A DNA stretch of 64,000 nucleotides from Edaphobacter modestus (GTDB lineage Bacteria > Acidobacteriota > Terriglobia > Terriglobales > Acidobacteriaceae), in NCBI RefSeq assembly GCF_004217555.1, contig NZ_SHKW01000001.1, forward strand, positions 3,348,001 through 3,412,000, read 5' to 3'. Positions 51,987 to 60,439 of the stretch are shown here, in pieces. The number at the start of each line of letters is the position of its first letter. Position 1 is the stretch's first letter. The position numbers and the translations under genes are program-made. The notes beneath the pieces were generated by a model. It was not told the origin of the DNA and did no database searches. It saw only the letters and a program-made list of their open reading frames with translations.

Positions 51987-52727
51987 CTACCGGTGGCTCT
52001 GCTTGATGAAGTAGTCCACCAACTCGCTGGAGCTGTTGTCCATCTCCACGTCGAAGGCCTCAACCTTGCCGGTGAAGTAGTTGAAGGTCATAACAGCCGG
52101 AATAGCGACCAGAAGGCCGAAAGCCGTCGTCACCAGAGCTTCCGAAATACCACCGGCGACCGCGCCGATACCGGAGGTCTTCTGCGTAGCGATCTGCTGG
52201 AAGGCGTTCAAGATACCAACGACGGTTCCGAACAGGCCGATAAACGGTGCCGTCGATCCGATCGTCGCCAGACCGCCCAGGCCGCGCTTCAGCTTGGCGT
52301 GAACGATGGCTTCGGAGCGCTCAAGAGCGCGCTTGGAGCTCTCGATCTGCTCTTCCGTGATGGCGCCACCGGAACCGAAGCTGCGGAACTCCTGCAAACC
52401 GGCGGTGACAACCTCAGCGAGGTGCGACTTCTTGGAGCGATCGGCGACCTTGATCGCCTCATCCAGACGCCCATCCTTCAGTGCACCGGCAACCTTCGGG
52501 GCAAACTCACGCGACTGTTTGCGGGCAGCAGAGAAATAAAGAGCGCGGTCGATGATCACAGCCAGCGACCAAATTGACATGATGAAAAGAATAATAACGA
52601 CCACACGGGCCAGGTTGCCCATGTTGCCCCAGAGCTGCAGGGGGCTGAAACCAACCTGCGCCTCCTGGAAAAACAGCGCGAGCGAGGTGGGTACATGAGC
52701 CATGTTTGCGAGATGAGCGAGAATCAC
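51987..52727 (-). CDS. exbB: MotA/TolQ/ExbB proton-channel protein
   Basis: 246 residues with three membrane helices: one near the N-terminus (VVVIILFIMSIWSLAVIID), then two at the end (ATIGSTAPFIGLFGTVVGILNAF; ALVTTAFGLLVAIPAVMTFNYF), with a cytoplasmic domain between. The GLFGTVVGI loop and the Thr/Pro of the third helix are the ExbB/TolQ signatures. It is preceded by tonB and followed by two exbD genes, an energy-transduction operon for TonB-dependent receptors such as the one at 698. Confidence 0.93.
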   Translation of the reverse strand: MILAHLANMAHVPTSLALFFQEAQVGFSPLQLWGNMGNLARVVVIILFIMSIWSLAVIIDRALYFSAARKQSREFAPKVAGALKDGRLDEAIKVADRSKKSHLAEVVTAGLQEFRSFGSGGAITEEQIESSKRALERSEAIVHAKLKRGLGGLATIGSTAPFIGLFGTVVGILNAFQQIATQKTSGIGAVAGGISEALVTTAFGLLVAIPAVMTFNYFTGKVEAFDVEMDNSSSELVDYFIKQSHR

Positions 52728-52870
52728 AGAATATTCCTCCTGATTGGGAACTCTAAGCTTCGTATTTCAGATCCAGAGATCTCCCAGAGGTGCTGCGCCT
52801 GGGATGCCTGCGGAAAAATCGTTGTCGTCTCGAGCCGCCATATACTGCAGAGCAACCCGCGTGAAAGAGC

Positions 52871-53602
52871 CTAGCCGCCGAAGTTGAAATTGACCGTTAT
52901 CGTGGTCTCAACTTCAGTTGCCTCGCCGTTCAGAACATACGGCTTATATTTCCAGTTTCGGACCGCGTCGAGTGCGGCCGCACGAAGCATCTCCGGTCCG
53001 CTGACTACCTGGAGATTCTCTACCGACCCGCCCTTGGAGATAATCGCGTGCAACACCACAGCACCCGAGACGTGTGCTGCCTTTGCAATCGGAGGGTAGA
53101 TCGGCTTCGGCTGCGAGATCGCATTACCAGCAACAACGCCACTCGATACGCGAACCGGGCCCTTTGGCTTTTCAGCCTTCACTGTGGGAGCAGGCGCGTC
53201 TCCAAAACCGCCCATCACGCCGCCGGGAACACCCGACCCCGAACCCATGCCGCTCATACCGGCAACGCCGGCCATCTGCGGCGGAGGCGCAGCCTCTTCC
53301 TTCAACATCTTGATGTCCTTGGGGATCTTCGTCGGGGCATGCAAACCCTGATCGATCTCCGAAACCATCTTGATCGGCTTAATCACCTGCGCCGGCGGGG
53401 GCGGGGGTGGAGGTGGCGGTGGTGGTGGCGGTGCCGAAAGCATGGCGGTCATCGCCGTCTTAGGCAGGGCCTCGGGATACAGCAGCGGAATCAAAATCAG
53501 AGTTCCAAGGATCGCTCCGTTGAAAAGAAACGTGCCGATCATCCAGTACTTGGACTTGGTCTTGAGCTTGCCGCCGGACTCCATCAATGAATCTTCGAAC
53601 AT
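52871..53602 (-). CDS. tonB: TonB-family energy transducer
   Basis: 243 residues. A cytoplasmic start, one membrane anchor (WMIGTFLFNGAILGTLILIPLL), then an uninterrupted run of 13 Pro, an acidic-to-polar spacer rich in Gly/Met (AGVAGMSGMGSGSGVPGGVMGGFG) and the C-terminal TonB domain (PKPIYPPIAKAAHVSGAVVLHAIIS; PEMLRAAALDAVRNWKYKPY). The C-terminal domain contacts receptor TonB boxes. It stands upstream of exbB-exbD-exbD. Confidence 0.93.
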   Translation of the reverse strand: MFEDSLMESGGKLKTKSKYWMIGTFLFNGAILGTLILIPLLYPEALPKTAMTAMLSAPPPPPPPPPPPPPAQVIKPIKMVSEIDQGLHAPTKIPKDIKMLKEEAAPPPQMAGVAGMSGMGSGSGVPGGVMGGFGDAPAPTVKAEKPKGPVRVSSGVVAGNAISQPKPIYPPIAKAAHVSGAVVLHAIISKGGSVENLQVVSGPEMLRAAALDAVRNWKYKPYVLNGEATEVETTITVNFNFGG

Positions 53603-53713
53603 ATCCAGCCTCGCGGAGAAGAGCTATTCGACTATAGACACCGCGCCTTTTTCGTTTGTTCCCAGTTTGGATCTTTTTTTTGAAATTCTTGGAATTATTT
53701 AAATTTTGCTGTG

Positions 53714-54676
53714 TTAAGCCTTTACTCGCTTGCCCGCAGGCAGCGACGCGCTCTTGCCTCGCCTCATACGCCACTCCTGGTAAGCCACCAGCATGGGCGC
53801 GGCAACGGCGATCGAAGAGTAGGTTCCAATCAAAATGCCCACCACCAGCGCGAACGAGAACCCGTGAAGTACTTCGCCGCCAAAAAGATACAGGCTAAGC
53901 ACAGTCAGAAAAGTCAATCCCGACGTCAACACGGTTCGACTGAGCGTCTGGTTGATCGACCGGTTCACCACCTCGCTCAGGGACTCACGGCGCGAGCCTA
54001 AAAGGTTTTCGCGGATTCGATCGAAGATAACGATCGTGTCATTCATCGAATAGCCGATCAGGGTCAGAATCGCCGCGATCACCGTAAGAGTAATCTCCTG
54101 GTTCGTAAGGCTGAAGGCGCCGACCGTAATGAGGGTGTCATGGAAGACTGCCACGACCGCAGCTACACCATAGATCAGCTCAAACCGGAACCAGAGATAG
54201 ATCAACATGCCGATCAGCGAATACACCGTGGCCAGAAACGCCTGGCTCTGCAGCTGCTTACCCGCCGTCGGGCCAACGATCTCCACCTGCTCTATCGTCG
54301 CCTTCGAGTCGTGATAGTTAGCCGCCAAGGCGCTCTCGACAGCCTGGCGGCCCGCATCGTGCGCCTGGTCGGTCGCCGAGGTGATCGGAAGCGCGATGAT
54401 CACTTTGTTCGCCGCATGGCCGCTGGGATCGCTCACGCGCTGAATGCGCGCATCGTGAACGCCAGCCTTGTTCATCGCCTGGCGAATATGATCCTCATTC
54501 GGGTTCTGCTCGAACGCCACCCGGATCTGCGTTCCGCCGGTGAAGTCCACACCCTTAGGAATGCCATGCCAGAACAGCATGCTCAAGACTCCGGCGACGG
54601 AGAAGATCAGCGAAAATCCGAGGAAATACCACTTCTTCCCCAGCCAGTCGATATTCGAACTACGAAATAATTCCAC
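53714..54676 (-). CDS. secF: Protein translocase subunit SecF
   Basis: 320 residues from a GTG at 54676, chosen because the product then begins (V/M)ELFRSSNIDWLGKKWYF as in related SecF and GAGG lies upstream; an earlier start adds ~15 unlikely residues. Six membrane helices with the periplasmic P1-like domain (GVDFTGGTQIRVAFEQ) and the C-terminal SecF core (LTLIGYSMNDTIVIFDRIREN). With SecD it draws exported proteins across using the proton gradient. The secD stop lies ~55 bp upstream. Confidence 0.93.
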   Translation of the reverse strand: MELFRSSNIDWLGKKWYFLGFSLIFSVAGVLSMLFWHGIPKGVDFTGGTQIRVAFEQNPNEDHIRQAMNKAGVHDARIQRVSDPSGHAANKVIIALPITSATDQAHDAGRQAVESALAANYHDSKATIEQVEIVGPTAGKQLQSQAFLATVYSLIGMLIYLWFRFELIYGVAAVVAVFHDTLITVGAFSLTNQEITLTVIAAILTLIGYSMNDTIVIFDRIRENLLGSRRESLSEVVNRSINQTLSRTVLTSGLTFLTVLSLYLFGGEVLHGFSFALVVGILIGTYSSIAVAAPMLVAYQEWRMRRGKSASLPAGKRVKA

Positions 54677-54731
54677 GCTCTTACATCCTCGGGCGGCGGC
54701 TCCTGGGCCCCGCAATCTCAAAAACTTCAGG

Positions 54732-56342
54732 CTAGATCGAAAGCGCTACTGCTCCGCGCTCCTTGTTCTTCAGGTGCGCCTCAAAGATCATGCGCGAAAC
54801 GAAGACCGCCGTAAACAGGTTCGCCAAAAGACCAAACGCCAGCGTTACCGCGAAGCCACGCACCGGTCCGGTCCCGAACAGGAACAGAATGAGCGCGGAA
54901 ACGATCGTGGTTACGTGGGTATCGATGATCGTAATCCAGGCATGACCGAATCCCTGTTGCACAGCCATCGCCGCGGACTTGCCCGCTCGCAGCTCTTCGC
55001 GAATTCTCTCGAAGATCAGGACATTCGAGTCCACACCCATACCGATCGTCAGGATCACGCCGGCGATCCCCGGCAGCGTCAGCACCGAGCCCGCAAATCC
55101 CATAAAGCCCAGCAGAATGATCAAGTTCAGGATCAGCGCGAGACAGGCATTAATCCCCGCACCGCGATAGTAGAGCAGCATGAAGACCATTACGGCCGTA
55201 AGACCAACGACTGCCGCCATCACGCCCTGCCGGATCGAAGCTGCTCCCAGGCTGGGTCCAACCGTACGGGTCTCGAGGAATGTGATTGTCGCCGGAAGCG
55301 CGCCGGTTCTCAGCATCAGCGAGAGATCGGCGGCCTGCTGCTTGGTAAACCCACCCTCAATCTCACCGCGGTCGCGGATGGCCGAATTGATACTCGCAAC
55401 CTCTTTTACCTTGTTATCCAGCACAATCGCCATCGAGCCCGGCGTCGCGCTCGTCGCGCTGTGTTCGCTGGTGTACTTGTAGAAGCGGTCCCCTGCCTCA
55501 GTGGTCAGGGTGAATGTGATATTCGGCCGTCCGTTCTGGTCGGTCGAGGGCTGCGCATCGCGAAAGTCCGTTCCCTCAACTTCGCTGACTCGCTTCAGCA
55601 GCCACACCTGGTCCGGGGCTCCAGCGGAGGCCGCCCCGTGCATCAATACCGAGTCGGCGGGAATCACACCACCGTTGGACTGCAGGGCCTCCTGATCGCT
55701 GGCGAATGGACCGCCTGCCACCGCATGAATCTCCAGCTTCGCCGTCGATTGAATAATCTCCTCGACGCGGCCCGGATCGCTCACGCCAGGCAACTCCACC
55801 AGAATCTGGTTGTCGCCCAGGCCATACTTCTGGATGACCGGTTCGGTCACGCCCAGCTTATCCACGCGCTCGCGGATCGTCTCGATCGAAGTATCAACCG
55901 TCCGGTTGGCAAGCTCATGCGCCGCCTGCTGCTTCATGGTCAGCGTCGTTGTGCCATCGCCGCCCGAAGCGACATCGTAGGAGCTGTAGTTCGGCCCGTT
56001 GAAGACTCCCCGCGCGTCACTCAGCTTCCCGGTGGGAATCCCCGACACGACAATCGTCTCCGACCGCGCCGGATCGATCCGTCCGGCGGACACACCTGGA
56101 ATTCCGGCTGCCGCCAACTCTGTCTGCAGCCTTACCGCATCGCGGTCCACCGATGAGGCGATCGCCTCATCGACATGAACCTCCAGCACCAGATGGACTC
56201 CGCCCTTCAGATCGAGGCCCAGGTTGATGCGTCGAGCGATCGATTCCTTCAGTCCGCCGTGCGGGATACCCACAATGCCATAGCAGAACACCAATAGCAC
56301 AGCAACTATGAAAGCCGTCTTACCGGCCAGATTCTTTCCCAT
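54732..56342 (-). CDS. secD: Protein translocase subunit SecD
   Basis: 536 residues. N-terminal helix, then the periplasmic P1 domain (LGLDLKGGVHLVLEVHVDEA; ETIRERVDKLGVTEPVIQKYG, LVELPGVSDPGRVEEII), a large loop, and five C-terminal helices with GVILTIGMGVDSNVLIFERIREEL. Usual domain order and length. It is between yajC and secF, the common acidobacterial order. Confidence 0.95.
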   Translation of the reverse strand: MGKNLAGKTAFIVAVLLVFCYGIVGIPHGGLKESIARRINLGLDLKGGVHLVLEVHVDEAIASSVDRDAVRLQTELAAAGIPGVSAGRIDPARSETIVVSGIPTGKLSDARGVFNGPNYSSYDVASGGDGTTTLTMKQQAAHELANRTVDTSIETIRERVDKLGVTEPVIQKYGLGDNQILVELPGVSDPGRVEEIIQSTAKLEIHAVAGGPFASDQEALQSNGGVIPADSVLMHGAASAGAPDQVWLLKRVSEVEGTDFRDAQPSTDQNGRPNITFTLTTEAGDRFYKYTSEHSATSATPGSMAIVLDNKVKEVASINSAIRDRGEIEGGFTKQQAADLSLMLRTGALPATITFLETRTVGPSLGAASIRQGVMAAVVGLTAVMVFMLLYYRGAGINACLALILNLIILLGFMGFAGSVLTLPGIAGVILTIGMGVDSNVLIFERIREELRAGKSAAMAVQQGFGHAWITIIDTHVTTIVSALILFLFGTGPVRGFAVTLAFGLLANLFTAVFVSRMIFEAHLKNKERGAVALSI

Positions 56343-56439
56343 AATCTCTCTTCATAGCGGTTGCGGCTTATATACCTTCAAGCCAAATTGCCGCGCCCGC
56401 TGTTTCTTCCTTCAAATCTCTCTTGATCCGGAGTTGCCC

Positions 56440-56751
56440 TCAGGCGCCCGGCTCATCCGTGGTGACCGCGGCGATCGCGCTCTTTACAAACTCCAGCTTC
56501 ACTCCATCCGGCTGGACCCGAAGAATAAGCGAATCGTCCTTAATCGTCAGGACCGTCCCGCGAATTCCGCCATTGGTCGTCACGCGGTCGCCGGATTTGA
56601 TCTGCTCCAGCATCGCCTGCCATTTTTTCTGCTTCCTTTGATTCGGAACAATCATCAAGAAATACAGCACGACGAAGAACAGAATTGGCAGAGCCAGGCT
56701 TCCCAGACTTCCCAGGCCACTCGGCGCACTCTGCAACCAGATTGCTAACAT
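56440..56751 (-). CDS. yajC: Sec translocon accessory protein YajC
   Basis: 103 residues starting MLAIWLQSAPSG; upstream in-frame codons look non-coding. One N-terminal helix (LPILFFVVLYFLMIVPNQRKQKKW) followed by the small YajC domain (LEQIKSGDRVTTNGGIRGTVLTIKDDSL). It sits in front of secD and associates with SecDF. The ~195 bp upstream of it (56752-56946) contains no gene. Confidence 0.94.
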   Translation of the reverse strand: MLAIWLQSAPSGLGSLGSLALPILFFVVLYFLMIVPNQRKQKKWQAMLEQIKSGDRVTTNGGIRGTVLTIKDDSLILRVQPDGVKLEFVKSAIAAVTTDEPGA

Positions 56752-56946
56752 CCTCACAACTCCATTTCTATTTCTCTTGTTGAACAAGCACCCGCAGCGC
56801 AAAAAATACGCGCAGGAAGCGTGGAAAAGACGCAACCCCGCCGAGAGGCCAAAATGAGTGCCTAGCCCCTAAGCATCGCCGCTCGCATACCCCGGTGTCA
56901 AGAAAACGCGCTTCCCGATGGGCACTCGCTGAATCCAGGGCGCGGC

Positions 56947-57576
56947 CTACTCTTCTCCGGTCGCCGGCTTCAGCGGACCGACGCTGAAGTGGTCAAACAC
57001 CACGGAAAAGTCTTGTTTGCCCGGCGCCGCCGCAACCATCCCGATCTTGACCGGCACATTCGGCGGAAAATACGCCAGCCTCAGCATCGACCAGCTTGTG
57101 TTATCAAGCGAATACTCGATCTGCACCGCGTCCTTATGCCGCTGAAGCCTAAGCCATATGGACTTCGGGCTGTCTGAACGCGGAATCACCGACCAGTCCG
57201 ATACCTCCCGCGTCACGACTGCACTGATGTTCTGCTTGCCGTCCACGAATTCGATCCCGGTTTTGATCCAGTTCTTTTCATCAAGGCGGATCATAAGCCC
57301 CGCCTGATGATAGAGTTCGCGATACTCGCCCGAGATCCTGACCTTCGCCTCAAAATCTCCTTTTTGCTCCTGATACCGGAAAGGACCGTTGTCGCGGATA
57401 AACCCATAGTGCGTCACCCGCCAGTAATCCGTGCCGGCAGGGACGGTCTCAGTCAGGACCCCGGCCGACTCGTTCCACTTCGCAGGCTCGTGCTCCCACG
57501 CCAGCTTCGGCGTCTGCGCAAGTGATGAAAAGGAAAGGCTCAAGAGAGAGGTTGCAAGCGCGATCGCACGGGTCAA
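56947..57576 (-). CDS. Exported DUF1349-type (concanavalin-like) protein
   Basis: 209 residues from a TTG at 57576, which follows GGAGGCGACT and gives a signal peptide (IALATSLLSLSFSSLAQ); the frame is open for ~85 more codons upstream but that part overlaps the divergent gene. The mature protein matches DUF1349: WRVTHYGFIRDNGPFRY, FEAKVRISGEYRELYHQAGLMIRLDEKNWIKTGIEFVDG, IWLRLQRHKDAVQIEYSLDNTSW, with a final strand PGKQDFSVVFDHFSVGP. This lectin-like fold occurs in fungi and bacteria; the ligand may be a carbohydrate. Confidence 0.8.
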   Translation of the reverse strand: MTRAIALATSLLSLSFSSLAQTPKLAWEHEPAKWNESAGVLTETVPAGTDYWRVTHYGFIRDNGPFRYQEQKGDFEAKVRISGEYRELYHQAGLMIRLDEKNWIKTGIEFVDGKQNISAVVTREVSDWSVIPRSDSPKSIWLRLQRHKDAVQIEYSLDNTSWSMLRLAYFPPNVPVKIGMVAAAPGKQDFSVVFDHFSVGPLKPATGEE

Positions 57577-57638
57577 AGTCGCCTCCGTCGGAAGTCTATG
57601 CCGTATTCCTCCAGACCGTCCAGAATGCAATGGACATC

Positions 57639-57654
57639 TATAATCCCGGCAATG
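57639..57654 (+). promoter_or_regulatory. Perfect -10 box placed for a leaderless message
   Basis: TATAAT (57639-57644) ends 7 bases before the ATG of the DUF202 gene at 57652, so transcription should start at or next to the A of the start codon. No good -35 box is seen. Confidence 0.45.
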
Positions 57655-58059
57655 CCCGATACCCCACCCTCCGCAATCTCCGCTCCGGAACAGGACCCGC
57701 GCATCTACTTTGCCGCGGAACGCACTTTTCTCGCCTGGATTCGCACCGGACTTGCCTTGATGGGCCTGGGATTCGCCATCGCCCGCTTCGGCCTCTTCAT
57801 CCGCCAGCTGCATATTTCCACCTCCCCCCATTCCACCGGCTCCGTCCCCAGCGCAGGCTCGGCTTTCACGGGAATCTCTCTGCTTGTCCTTGGGATCCTG
57901 GTCAACGTCCTCGGCGCAGTCGATTACTCGCTGACGATTCGAGCCCTGCGCGCCGGCAAATGGATCCCCGGCAGAATTTCGAGGATGGCCGTCACGCTCG
58001 CCATGGTGCTTGCCATCCTGGGCGCAGTCATGGCCATTCGCCTTTTCCTGCTCGGCTGA
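57652..58059 (+). CDS. YidH/DUF202-family membrane protein
   Basis: 135 residues from the ATG at 57652. Three membrane helices: ERTFLAWIRTGLALMGLGFAIARFGLFI (family signature, including LAWIRTGLA), GISLLVLGILVNVLGAVDY and MAVTLAMVLAILGAVMAIRLFLL. The family is small and poorly characterised. A perfect -10 box 7 bases upstream suggests a leaderless message. It is divergent from the DUF1349 gene. Confidence 0.8.
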   Translation: MPDTPPSAISAPEQDPRIYFAAERTFLAWIRTGLALMGLGFAIARFGLFIRQLHISTSPHSTGSVPSAGSAFTGISLLVLGILVNVLGAVDYSLTIRALRAGKWIPGRISRMAVTLAMVLAILGAVMAIRLFLLG

Positions 58060-58146
58060 AATCCCTCTTCTCCCGCTAACTCCTTACCCTCCAAAAAAAT
58101 GAGTCACTATTTTGCGGATCCTCGTCACATAACCGGAGGCCGCGCC

Positions 58147-59040
58147 ATGAACCCCGTACTCTCTCCCGCCATTGCGAACTTCGCCGCCGCCCGTCGCGCC
58201 ACCTTTCGCACCCTCCACGAGTCCGGCTTCTTCGTGATTCCCAATCCCTGGGATGTCGGCACCGCCCGCTACCTGCGTGCTCTCGGATTCAAGGCGCTAG
58301 CCACAACCAGCTCCGGCTTCGCCTTCTCCCACGGCCTGCCCGATGCCGACTGGGCCGTTCCCCGCGACGCCACCCTCGAGCACATCCGTTCCATCGCCTC
58401 CGCCGTCGACCTCCCCGTTAATGCCGACTTCGAATCCGGCTATGCTCACTCCCCCAACGAGGTCGCCGAAAACGTCCGCCTCTGCGTCGCCACCGGAGTC
58501 GCCGGCCTCTCGATCGAAGACGCCACAGGTGACCCGGTTCACCCGCTCTACGATCTCTCCCTCGCCTCCGAGCGCATTCGCGCCGCCAAGCAGGCCATCG
58601 GCCACTCTGGCGTTCTCCTCACAGCACGCGCCGAGGCCTTTCTCACCGGCCATCCCGAGCCTCTCCGAGAAGCTCTCCGCCGTCTGGAGGCCTACGCTGC
58701 CGCCGGAGCCGACGTCCTCTACGCCCCGGGAGCACGGACCCGCCCCGAGATCGAGGCCATCGTCAAAACTGCCCACCCACTGCCTGTCAACGTTCTTGTC
58801 TCTTCCAGTGCACCGCTTTCATTAGCCCAGCTTGAACAACTCGGAGTCCGTCGCGTCAGCACCGGCTCCGCTCTCGCGCGCGCCGCCTGGACCGGCTTCA
58901 TCGCCGCCGCCCGGGGAATCGCACGCGAGCAGACCATGGCCGGCCTCGACCACATCACTCCCTACGACGAGATCAACGACTTCTTCCGGAAAGACCGCGC
59001 CGACCTCGCTATCGCCGAGGCAGACAAACAACAGTCCTGA
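58147..59040 (+). CDS. Isocitrate lyase/PEP mutase superfamily enzyme
   Basis: 297 residues from the ATG at 58147, which has CGGAGG 7 bases upstream. TIM-barrel of the PEP mutase/ICL superfamily: FVIPNPWDVGTARYLRALGFKALATTSSG, LPVNADFESGYAH (metal-binding Asp and acidic residues), AGLSIEDATGD, LLTARAEAF and ADVLYAPGA. It lacks the KKCGH motif of true isocitrate lyase, so it is more likely an oxaloacetate/2-methylisocitrate-type or carboxyphosphonate-type lyase. Substrate unresolved. Confidence 0.87.
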   Translation: MNPVLSPAIANFAAARRATFRTLHESGFFVIPNPWDVGTARYLRALGFKALATTSSGFAFSHGLPDADWAVPRDATLEHIRSIASAVDLPVNADFESGYAHSPNEVAENVRLCVATGVAGLSIEDATGDPVHPLYDLSLASERIRAAKQAIGHSGVLLTARAEAFLTGHPEPLREALRRLEAYAAAGADVLYAPGARTRPEIEAIVKTAHPLPVNVLVSSSAPLSLAQLEQLGVRRVSTGSALARAAWTGFIAAARGIAREQTMAGLDHITPYDEINDFFRKDRADLAIAEADKQQS

Positions 59041-59050
59041 ATCCGCCCAG

Positions 59051-59320
59051 CTAAGTCTGGAACCGAAGCACGCCTCTTGCCTTCGCCTTGGCTGCCTCTT
59101 CCTCGCGGCTCTTGGGAGGCGCCGTCGTCTCGAGTGATCGAAGAAGGTCCCTTGAAATTCCGGCGATTGCGTCGATCGCCTCCTGAAACGCCTTCTCGTT
59201 CGCCTTCGACGGTTTGTTGAAGCCTGTTATCTTCCTCACAAACTGCAGGGAAGCCGCTCGCACCTCATCCTCCGTTACAGGCGGATCGAAGTTGAAGAGC
59301 GCCTTGATATTTCGGCACAT
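59051..59320 (-). CDS. DUF2277-family small protein
   Basis: 89 residues. The product begins MCRNIKALFNFDPPVTEDEVRAA, the strict DUF2277 opening, and continues ASLQFVRKITGFNKPS and SLETTAPPKSREEEAAKAKARG. Its role is unknown. It is convergent with the PEP-mutase-like gene; only 10 bp separate the two stops. Confidence 0.92.
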   Translation of the reverse strand: MCRNIKALFNFDPPVTEDEVRAASLQFVRKITGFNKPSKANEKAFQEAIDAIAGISRDLLRSLETTAPPKSREEEAAKAKARGVLRFQT

Positions 59321-59436
59321 AGCTGTACCTCCATTCCAGAGCCTTCGCACCACTCGAAACCACTTTACTCGCGCCGCGGGTCCTCCGCATCCCCTACTCG
59401 CCCATCACCGCCCCCGCGCTCCGGGTCCGCGCCCCC

Positions 59437-59493
59437 GCGCAGGTGCCCCCGATTCTCCTCGAACTGCTCCGCCAGCCAATCCTGTCTCTCCAC
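59437..59493 (-). pseudogene. Short remnant resembling an ECF41-type sigma factor N-terminus
   Basis: About 19 codons read V-ERQDWLAEQFEENRGHLR, like the opening of SigJ/ECF41 sigma factors, whose helix 1 reads similarly. After that the frame has no further sigma similarity, so any such gene has been deleted apart from this stub. The fragment is short and could be chance; the ECF41-type promoter and partner gene beside it raise its likelihood. The rest of 59321-59799 shows no other gene; a 7-bp unit GAGCGCT is repeated three times at 59741-59761. Confidence 0.35.
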
Positions 59494-59652
59494 CGACGAC
59501 TCCTTCTCAAGAACGGAGCACACGAGACATGCTCCTGAAACCGTTACAAATTACAAAGACCTGGCCGTGATACCGGCGAGATCCTACCCTCCGCAGCCTC
59601 GCCCCCGATCAAGGATTCTCTTCCCTTCATCTCACTCCTCCTTCCGGCCTCC

Positions 59653-59679
59653 TGTCACACTCTCGTCCCCAGCTCCGTC
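59653..59679 (+). promoter_or_regulatory. ECF41-type promoter (TGTCACA-N16-CGTC)
   Basis: TGTCACA (59653-59659) and CGTC (59676-59679) are separated by 16 bp and point at the carboxymuconolactone-decarboxylase gene at 59800. This pair is the motif described for ECF41 sigma factors, which regulate such COE-type genes next to themselves. A start would fall near 59687. Confidence 0.65.
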
Positions 59680-59799
59680 ATGGTGATGACGAACCGATTC
59701 CGCCCGATGTGACGGCGCGGCGTGCGATCGCGTCGGCGTCGAGCGCTGAGCGCTGAGCGCTGCTCGACTGCAACCGCATCACCGAAGGAGAACAGACAC

Positions 59800-60318
59800 A
59801 TGGAACCCATGAAACCAAGGATCGCCAACCCAGCCAACCTCATCCCGGATGCCATGCAGGCCCTCATGGCGCTTGGAGCAGTAGCCAAGAAAGACAATGG
59901 TGTCCCTACCTCCACACTTAACCTCGTCTATCTGCGGACCAGCCAGATCAATGGCTGCAGTGTCTGCGTCGATATGCACGCCCGCGCCGCAAAACAGGCC
60001 GGGGAGACGGACGAACGCCTCATCGCCGTCGGTGCATGGCGGGACGCTCCTTACTTCACCCCCGCCGAGCGTGCGGCACTCGCTCTCGCAGAGTCCGCGA
60101 CTCGACTCCCCGACCGCTCCGATCCAGTCCCAGACGACGTCTGGTTCGAAGCCGCTCAGCACTACGACGAGAAGGCTCTTGCCTCCCTGACCGTTAACAT
60201 TGCTGTCATCAACCTCTGGAATCGCCTGAACGTCCCCACCCGGCAGATTGCAGGGGAATGGATCAAATCCGCCGCGGCCCAGAAGTGGCAGCAGGAGAAT
60301 GCAGCCGCAACCCGATAA
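59800..60318 (+). CDS. Carboxymuconolactone decarboxylase/AhpD-family protein
   Basis: 172 residues from the ATG at 59800, preceded by AAGGAG. Active-site pattern of AhpD-like peroxidases: CSVCVDMHARAAKQAGETDERL (Cys-x2-Cys-x3-His). In AhpD this Cys pair reduces peroxides; in COE families of ECF41 clusters the role may be redox of unknown substrates. The C-terminal half has AERAALALAES and NIAVINLWNRLNV. An ECF41-type promoter precedes it. Confidence 0.9.
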   Translation: MEPMKPRIANPANLIPDAMQALMALGAVAKKDNGVPTSTLNLVYLRTSQINGCSVCVDMHARAAKQAGETDERLIAVGAWRDAPYFTPAERAALALAESATRLPDRSDPVPDDVWFEAAQHYDEKALASLTVNIAVINLWNRLNVPTRQIAGEWIKSAAAQKWQQENAAATR

Positions 60319-60439
60319 ACAACCGCACCGGTCATCGCGACATACGACGGCCGCTGCTTCACCCTGTCACGCCTGCCGACTCTGTTGCAAACTTACTGCC
60401 GCGCCCAGCAGCTGCTCTCCACCTGCGGAGACCTGCTCG

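Noticed and set aside
54540..56156. 538-codon open frame on the plus strand
   Set aside because: It lies opposite secD and secF, whose motifs are all intact; the translation is Arg/His/Gln-rich as antisense frames usually are.
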